A model generated the notes under the pieces. The model had not been told where the DNA came from, searched no databases, and was given only the letters and a program-made list of their open reading frames with translations. The translations under genes and the position numbers were made by a program. Below, one piece after another: positions 59,789-64,000 of a DNA stretch of 64,000 nt (the first letter of the stretch is position 1; every line of letters begins with the position of its first letter). Origin of the DNA: an uncultured Alphaproteobacteria bacterium (GTDB lineage Bacteria > Pseudomonadota > Alphaproteobacteria > Rs-D84); assembly GCA_937903135.1 (NCBI GenBank), contig CALDAH010000008.1, positions 1 to 64,000 of the forward strand, read 5' to 3'.

Positions 59789-61682
59789 TCGGGTTATATT
59801 TTACGCGTCCCGATTTATATATTATAAAATTACCACGCAGAATCTTTTTGTCGCATTTCGCCGAACGGATATTAAAGTATGAAATTATATAGTCTATATC
59901 CGGGTCGGCGCATAGTGATGCGATATTTTTAGACAGCGGGACAAATTTCTGAATATATGCCAGATTAAAGTTTTCAGATCGGTATATGCATACGCCATGC
60001 GGGCATTTACGACGATGATTTGGCGTGCCGGCCCGATCCCCGTTCATTTGTTTCCACGTATCAAACGCAAAGAAATGATTCGCCGCCCGTGATTTATTAA
60101 ATTCAAGTTTCCCGTCATATACAAAACCGATTAATTCGTGATCCGGGGTTATATAAACCTGACCGCGTGGCGTGGTAAAAAATGTTATAATACCGATCGC
60201 AATAAATGTCCCGCCAAGTGCATAGCGCAGACGCGCACTGCTGGCAAATAATAAACATATAAACCCGATAATTATTAACATTAACGTCAGGTTGGATATA
60301 TGGGGCATTGTAATCATCGCCCCGGGCAGTGCGGATATCTTTTCGGCGACCGATAATGCGAATTCATATATTCTATTCGCGATATCCAGCGGCAGATTAA
60401 ATCCGATTGCCGCGAATGCCGTTCCGATTATAACCAGTGGCATAATTATAACTGAAAATATCGGCAGTAAAATTAAATTCCCCGCCAGACCATATATCGG
60501 GACTGAATAAAAATGCGCAGCAACAAACGGTGTGGTAAATACTGTCGCAATAACAGACGTAAGGGTTGCGGCATAAACAGCCTTTAAAATTTTATTTTTC
60601 GGCATTTTAGGTTTTATATCACCCCAGAACCATATTAATCCAAATACGGCCGAGAATGATAATTGAAACCCGGCCTGCATTACGTAATGTGGATTAATTA
60701 AAAATACCATGCAAAAAGCGATGCATATATTTCGCATAGATATTGCCCCGCGCCCAAGTATAAACGCGGCGAATATTAGCGTTGTCATTGCAAATGCGCG
60801 AATTGTTGCAACGCCGCAGCCCGATAGTAATAGATAAAGACCGATTCCAATCCATGCGATTATAAATGCCGGAAACTTGGCCGGTATTCGGCGTGTAATA
60901 TATGGTATGCGACGAAAAATCATATAAAATAATGCAAACAGCCACCCGGATATTAGCGTGATGTGAAAACCACTGATTGACCATACGTGGGATATGCCGG
61001 CGGCGGTCCATATCTGACGGTCTGCCTCGGGCAGTGCGTTTTTATATCCCAGAACTAAACTGTCGGTTAAAAATGAATTCGCGCGGCGATGTAAAAAGCT
61101 GCGTAATGAATTTATACCGAATTCATCGGTTGGATCAATAATTCTGTATTCGCCGATAAAACCGGTCGCACTGATATTATTAAAGTATGTCCAGCGTGCA
61201 TAGTCAAATGCACCCGGTGCATATGATGGGTTCGGGCGAAATAATGTCGCGGTTAACGACAGTGTATCCCCGATTCGCGGGATTGTGTTTTCTGCCGCCA
61301 TTGACAGGCGCACCATTGCCGTATCATCGCGATCCACGCCAATATCACGGGCGTTAACCCGCAGATACATCCGCGTTTTATCCGGGGTAAAGTCAATATT
61401 TGCAACCTCGGCTGTGATATTGGCATCCCGCATTGTTCGCGGCATTTGTGGTGTGTTTATTATCCCGGTATATGTAACGGCATAGAAAAATCCGAATATA
61501 ATTATCGCAGGGCCACGCAGTGTTAATGGAATTTGTTTTATAAAGGCAATAATCAGAAACGCGATTGTAAAAAATATTGCGCCGGGAATTTTCGGTTCAA
61601 ACGGCATTGTGAAATATGCAGCCGCACCGAACGCCATTAGAAACGGTGATATATTAACTAAACTTGGGAATAATTTTTGCAT
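59757..61682 (-). CDS. comEC: ComEC/Rec2-family DNA uptake channel, no nuclease domain
   Basis: 641 aa from ATG 61682; TATAAT (61693-61688) ends 5 bases before it, so the message is probably leaderless. An N-terminal DUF4131/OB-like region (VANIDFTPDKTRMYLRVNARD) is followed by the Competence domain: HVWSISGFHITLISGWLFALFY, SGCGVATIRAFAMTTLIF, QAGFQLSFSAVFGL. About ten membrane helices. The metallo-beta-lactamase domain found at the end of many ComEC proteins is missing. It imports single-stranded DNA; comF lies 52 kb away. Confidence 0.9.
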   Translation of the reverse strand: MQKLFPSLVNISPFLMAFGAAAYFTMPFEPKIPGAIFFTIAFLIIAFIKQIPLTLRGPAIIIFGFFYAVTYTGIINTPQMPRTMRDANITAEVANIDFTPDKTRMYLRVNARDIGVDRDDTAMVRLSMAAENTIPRIGDTLSLTATLFRPNPSYAPGAFDYARWTYFNNISATGFIGEYRIIDPTDEFGINSLRSFLHRRANSFLTDSLVLGYKNALPEADRQIWTAAGISHVWSISGFHITLISGWLFALFYMIFRRIPYITRRIPAKFPAFIIAWIGIGLYLLLSGCGVATIRAFAMTTLIFAAFILGRGAISMRNICIAFCMVFLINPHYVMQAGFQLSFSAVFGLIWFWGDIKPKMPKNKILKAVYAATLTSVIATVFTTPFVAAHFYSVPIYGLAGNLILLPIFSVIIMPLVIIGTAFAAIGFNLPLDIANRIYEFALSVAEKISALPGAMITMPHISNLTLMLIIIGFICLLFASSARLRYALGGTFIAIGIITFFTTPRGQVYITPDHELIGFVYDGKLEFNKSRAANHFFAFDTWKQMNGDRAGTPNHRRKCPHGVCIYRSENFNLAYIQKFVPLSKNIASLCADPDIDYIISYFNIRSAKCDKKILRGNFIIYKSGRVKYNPINRRWHNPRA

Positions 61683-61724
61683 ACGCAATTATAGGATTAT
61701 ATACCGTTATATATCAACAATTAA

Positions 61725-62036
61725 TTATCCGAAAATAAATTTGTTATTAGCGGTAATTTTTATTATTTCATCCATATTATCATTATCGGCGCAACGTTGT
61801 CGTTTTTCTTTGCCGCATTTTTCACAGATATGCGTAATAACAAATCTGTCCCCGTCCATGGTAATATTTGCAGGGCGCATCATACCGCCACATACTGCCG
61901 CACGATCGCCGGGGTTATTATCAACGTGTCGCGACCATAAACATTCAGGGCAGTGATTAGTATAACCGTTGCCATGAACAACTGCGCCGCAATGGGCGCA
62001 GTTAAAATCTTCTATTGTTTTTGTAAAAGACTTCAT
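61725..62036 (-). CDS. RNHCP-domain protein
   Basis: 103 aa. NCAHCGAVVHG, YTNHCPECLWSRHVDNNPGDRAAVC and CEKCGKEKRQRC give three Cys pairs and the R-N/D-H-C-P pattern of the RNHCP family, a zinc-ribbon protein of unknown function. Its ATG overlaps the gapR stop by 1 base, so the two are translated together. Confidence 0.85.
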   Translation of the reverse strand: MKSFTKTIEDFNCAHCGAVVHGNGYTNHCPECLWSRHVDNNPGDRAAVCGGMMRPANITMDGDRFVITHICEKCGKEKRQRCADNDNMDEIIKITANNKFIFG

Positions 62037-62284
62037 TATATCCCCAATGCGTTACGGTACATCTGGGTTAATTCATCAGCTTCGTCTAATTCATCCGGGT
62101 CCAGTTTACGCAGGCGAATCATCTGGCGGATATATTTCGGGTCAAAACCGGCGGATTTAGCTTCGCTATAGATTTCTTTGATATCTGCGGCGATGGCAGC
62201 GGTATCTTCGTTAAGTTTTTCAATCCGTTCAATAATGCTAACCAGCTGTTGGTTATCAATTGCGCCATGATTTGCATTTTTCAT
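62036..62284 (-). CDS. gapR: GapR (DUF2312) nucleoid-associated protein
   Basis: 82 aa. IDNQQLVSIIERIEKLNEDTAAIAADIKEIYSEAKSAGFDPKYIRQMIRLRKLD is a clear GapR/DUF2312 coiled coil. GapR clamps overtwisted DNA ahead of replication and transcription in alphaproteobacteria, and it supports the class assignment. ATG 62284 has AGGGGAAA ahead. Divergent from pyk. Confidence 0.92.
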   Translation of the reverse strand: MKNANHGAIDNQQLVSIIERIEKLNEDTAAIAADIKEIYSEAKSAGFDPKYIRQMIRLRKLDPDELDEADELTQMYRNALGI

Positions 62285-62377
62285 AAAGATTTCCCCTTGT
62301 TTCTTGTCAAAGTTTATGATATACCATAAATCTCAAAAATCAAGAAAAACAAAATTGATTAATTAAAGAGTGTGAAA

Positions 62378-63748
62378 ATGAAAAAATTTACAAAAATTAC
62401 ATCATCTATTGGTCCGGCAAGTTCTACGAAAGAAGTGCTGAAGAAAATGGTTGAAGCTGGCGTAAATGTTTGCCGGTTGAATTTTAGTCACGACGGTGGC
62501 GAAGTTCAGGGACAAAAAATTGATTTTATCCGTGAAATCGCCGCAGAAACCGGGAAGCCAGTTGCCGTATTGGCGGATTTACAGGGCCCGAAACACCGTA
62601 TCGGCGTTTTTGAAACAGAAGATAAGTTCCCAATTGTCGCGGGACAGAAATTTGTATTTGACAGTGACCCGACCCCGGGGAATTCTAATCGCGTTCAGCT
62701 GCCGGATATGGACGTTATTAAATCATTAAAGGCAGGCGACCGTGTTTTATTAAACGACGGTAAAATTGAAATGCGCGTTGAAAAAGTTAACCCAGATAGC
62801 ATTGAAGCAACCGTTATCCGCGGTACAGAAATCTGGTCACGTCGTGGATTTAATCTGCCCGATACAGAGGTTGCGACATCTGTTTTAACACCAAAGGATC
62901 GTGCGGATTTAGAATATGTTTTAACAAAAAATCCGGACTTTGTTGCAATTTCATTCGTTCAGAAACCAGAAGATGTTATTGAAACCCGTGAATTTATCCA
63001 GGCACGTACATCCCACCCGGTTAAGATTATTGCAAAAATTGAACGCCCACAGGCCGTTGAAAAAATTGAATCAATTATTGACGTCGCCGATGGAATCATG
63101 ATTGCACGTGGTGACCTGGCGGTGGAAGTGCCGTTCGAACAGGTGCCGGCAATATCACGCCGTATTATCCGTCTGTGCCGTGAAAAAAATAAACCGGTTA
63201 TTATGGCAACACAAATGCTAGGGTCAATGGTTAGCAGCGAATTCCCGACACGTGCGGAAATTTCTGATATCGCAACGGCGGCATACCTGCACGTTGATTC
63301 AACCATGACATCCGAAGAAACAACCATTAGCAATAACCCTGCGTTCGTTGTTGAAACAATGGCCAAGGTTTTGAAAAACGCCGACCAGGATTCAATTGAA
63401 AACAGCCAGGACTGGTCCGATGTTCAAGATTTAGCTGAAAACGACTGGGCATTATCTGTAACAGTTATGGCCGAGTTAAATGACGCCGCGGCAATTGTTG
63501 TATTTGCCAACAGCACAAACGCTGCGACATGGATTTCATGCCGTCGTCCGGATGTGCCAATCTTTGCGGTCGCAAAGGACGCGGTTGTCGCAAACCAGCT
63601 GTGCCTGTCACGTGGCGTATTTTCAGTACACGATGAAAAAATGTTCGAATCCAAGGACGCTATTGCGGCGGCTAAATGGTTCGGCCTGGACAGCGGTATA
63701 TTGGTTATCGTTGACGGTGAAAAGATTTCTCTGCGCAAGCTGGGCTAA
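62378..63748 (+). CDS. pyk: Pyruvate kinase
   Basis: 456 aa. Converts phosphoenolpyruvate and ADP to pyruvate and ATP. TKITSSIGPAS, VCRLNFSHDGGEV, ADLQGPKHRIG, the metal/substrate loop IIAKIERPQAVEKIESII, MIARGDLAVEVPFEQVP, and MATQMLGSMV are intact. The allosteric C-terminal domain is short. ATG 62378 with AAAGAG ahead is used; a GTG lies 6 bases earlier. A terminator follows. Confidence 0.95.
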   Translation: MKKFTKITSSIGPASSTKEVLKKMVEAGVNVCRLNFSHDGGEVQGQKIDFIREIAAETGKPVAVLADLQGPKHRIGVFETEDKFPIVAGQKFVFDSDPTPGNSNRVQLPDMDVIKSLKAGDRVLLNDGKIEMRVEKVNPDSIEATVIRGTEIWSRRGFNLPDTEVATSVLTPKDRADLEYVLTKNPDFVAISFVQKPEDVIETREFIQARTSHPVKIIAKIERPQAVEKIESIIDVADGIMIARGDLAVEVPFEQVPAISRRIIRLCREKNKPVIMATQMLGSMVSSEFPTRAEISDIATAAYLHVDSTMTSEETTISNNPAFVVETMAKVLKNADQDSIENSQDWSDVQDLAENDWALSVTVMAELNDAAAIVVFANSTNAATWISCRRPDVPIFAVAKDAVVANQLCLSRGVFSVHDEKMFESKDAIAAAKWFGLDSGILVIVDGEKISLRKLG

Positions 63749-63769
63749 ATCTTTTGATTTTTTACGTAT

Positions 63770-63800
63770 ATCCGCCCTTGACCACAGGGGCGGATTTTTT
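63770..63800 (+). terminator. Terminator after pyk
   Basis: Stem ATCCGCCC/GGGCGGAT (63770-63777 with 63788-63795) then TTTTT. It separates pyk from the next gene. Confidence 0.88.
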
Positions 63801-63815
63801 GTAATATTTGATATT

Positions 63816-64000
63816 ATGAACAGGTTCATCGGTATATTTTTTTTATCGTTTATATTAACGGCTGCGCCGCATGCATTTGCGGCGGATTATCGTGCCGCAT
63901 TGGTCGCCGATATGAATACCGGAAAAATATTATACCAAGAAAACGCGAATGATTTAAATTACCCTGCGTCACTGACCAAGATTATGACGCTATATCTAAC
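63816..64000 (+). CDS. D-alanyl-D-alanine carboxypeptidase (partial, runs off the window)
   Basis: 61 codons present. A signal peptide (MNRFIGIFFLSF..., ending AFA) and DYRAALVADMNTGKILYQEN, then YPASLTKIMTLYL with the SxxK catalytic serine (SLTK), the start of a DacA/PBP5-like peptidase S11 enzyme. TAATAT at 63802-63807 lies 8 bases before the ATG, so it too may be leaderless. The rest of the gene is outside the window. Confidence 0.88.
   Translation, partial: MNRFIGIFFLSFILTAAPHAFAADYRAALVADMNTGKILYQENANDLNYPASLTKIMTLYL

Overview
The window reads as chromosome of an alphaproteobacterium. A GapR (DUF2312) gene, the MarR/TolC/RND operon and the ComF, DnaQ and RmuC proteins fit that class. 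Split cell-wall gene order, several shortened core enzymes and an array of VirB6-like genes suggest a reduced, gut- or host-associated lineage (RF32- or Rickettsiales-like). That placement is inference from gene content only. Core genes have mixed base composition with many GCG/CGC codons; the accessory genes are visibly more AT-rich.

Layout. 0-6 kb: peptidoglycan and division genes (mrcA, a small lipoprotein, mraY, ftsW, murG), with murD, murC and murB absent from their usual places. 6-17 kb: an OmpA-like protein, comF, a DUF2147 protein, valS, an acyl-ACP thioesterase, a large cysteine-rich exported protein, dnaQ and a UvrD/PcrA helicase. 17-24 kb: four VirB6/TrbL-like membrane proteins in one minus-strand operon plus a fifth read divergently. 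24-25.4 kb: an unknown gene, rpmE and a degenerate inositol-phosphatase-like gene. 25.7-28.1 kb: a 2.36 kb island bounded by 36-bp direct repeats and carrying a nuclease-domain lipoprotein and a cytosine-C5 methyltransferase. 28-36 kb: small lipoproteins, tRNA-Gln, a marR-tolC-adaptor-RND efflux operon, an HAD hydrolase and tRNA-Ser.

36-56 kb is an accessory region. It holds an HNH gene, a large serine recombinase with a split DUF2924 partner, a helicase/N6-adenine methyltransferase whose SAM-binding half is on a second coupled gene, a decayed prophage piece (ParB-like and terminase remnants), an ASCH plus PIN-GNAT-ASCH pair, a Fic protein with its own operator array, a phage-head/L,D-transpeptidase toxin broken at a run of eight G with two candidate membrane immunity proteins, DUF488, an NrtR-like regulator and a complete NgoBV-like type II restriction-modification pair. 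56-64 kb returns to housekeeping: rmuC, def, fmt, truA, comEC, an RNHCP protein, gapR, pyk and the start of a D-Ala-D-Ala carboxypeptidase.

Two regulatory patterns recur. Many genes have an extended -10 box of the form TGATATAAT only 5-10 nt before the ATG, which predicts leaderless or near-leaderless transcripts and decides several starts. Three unrelated genes (at 36 minus, 27939 minus and 49002 plus) share a leader made of two successive terminator-like hairpins, each followed by a T tract, between the promoter and the ribosome binding site.
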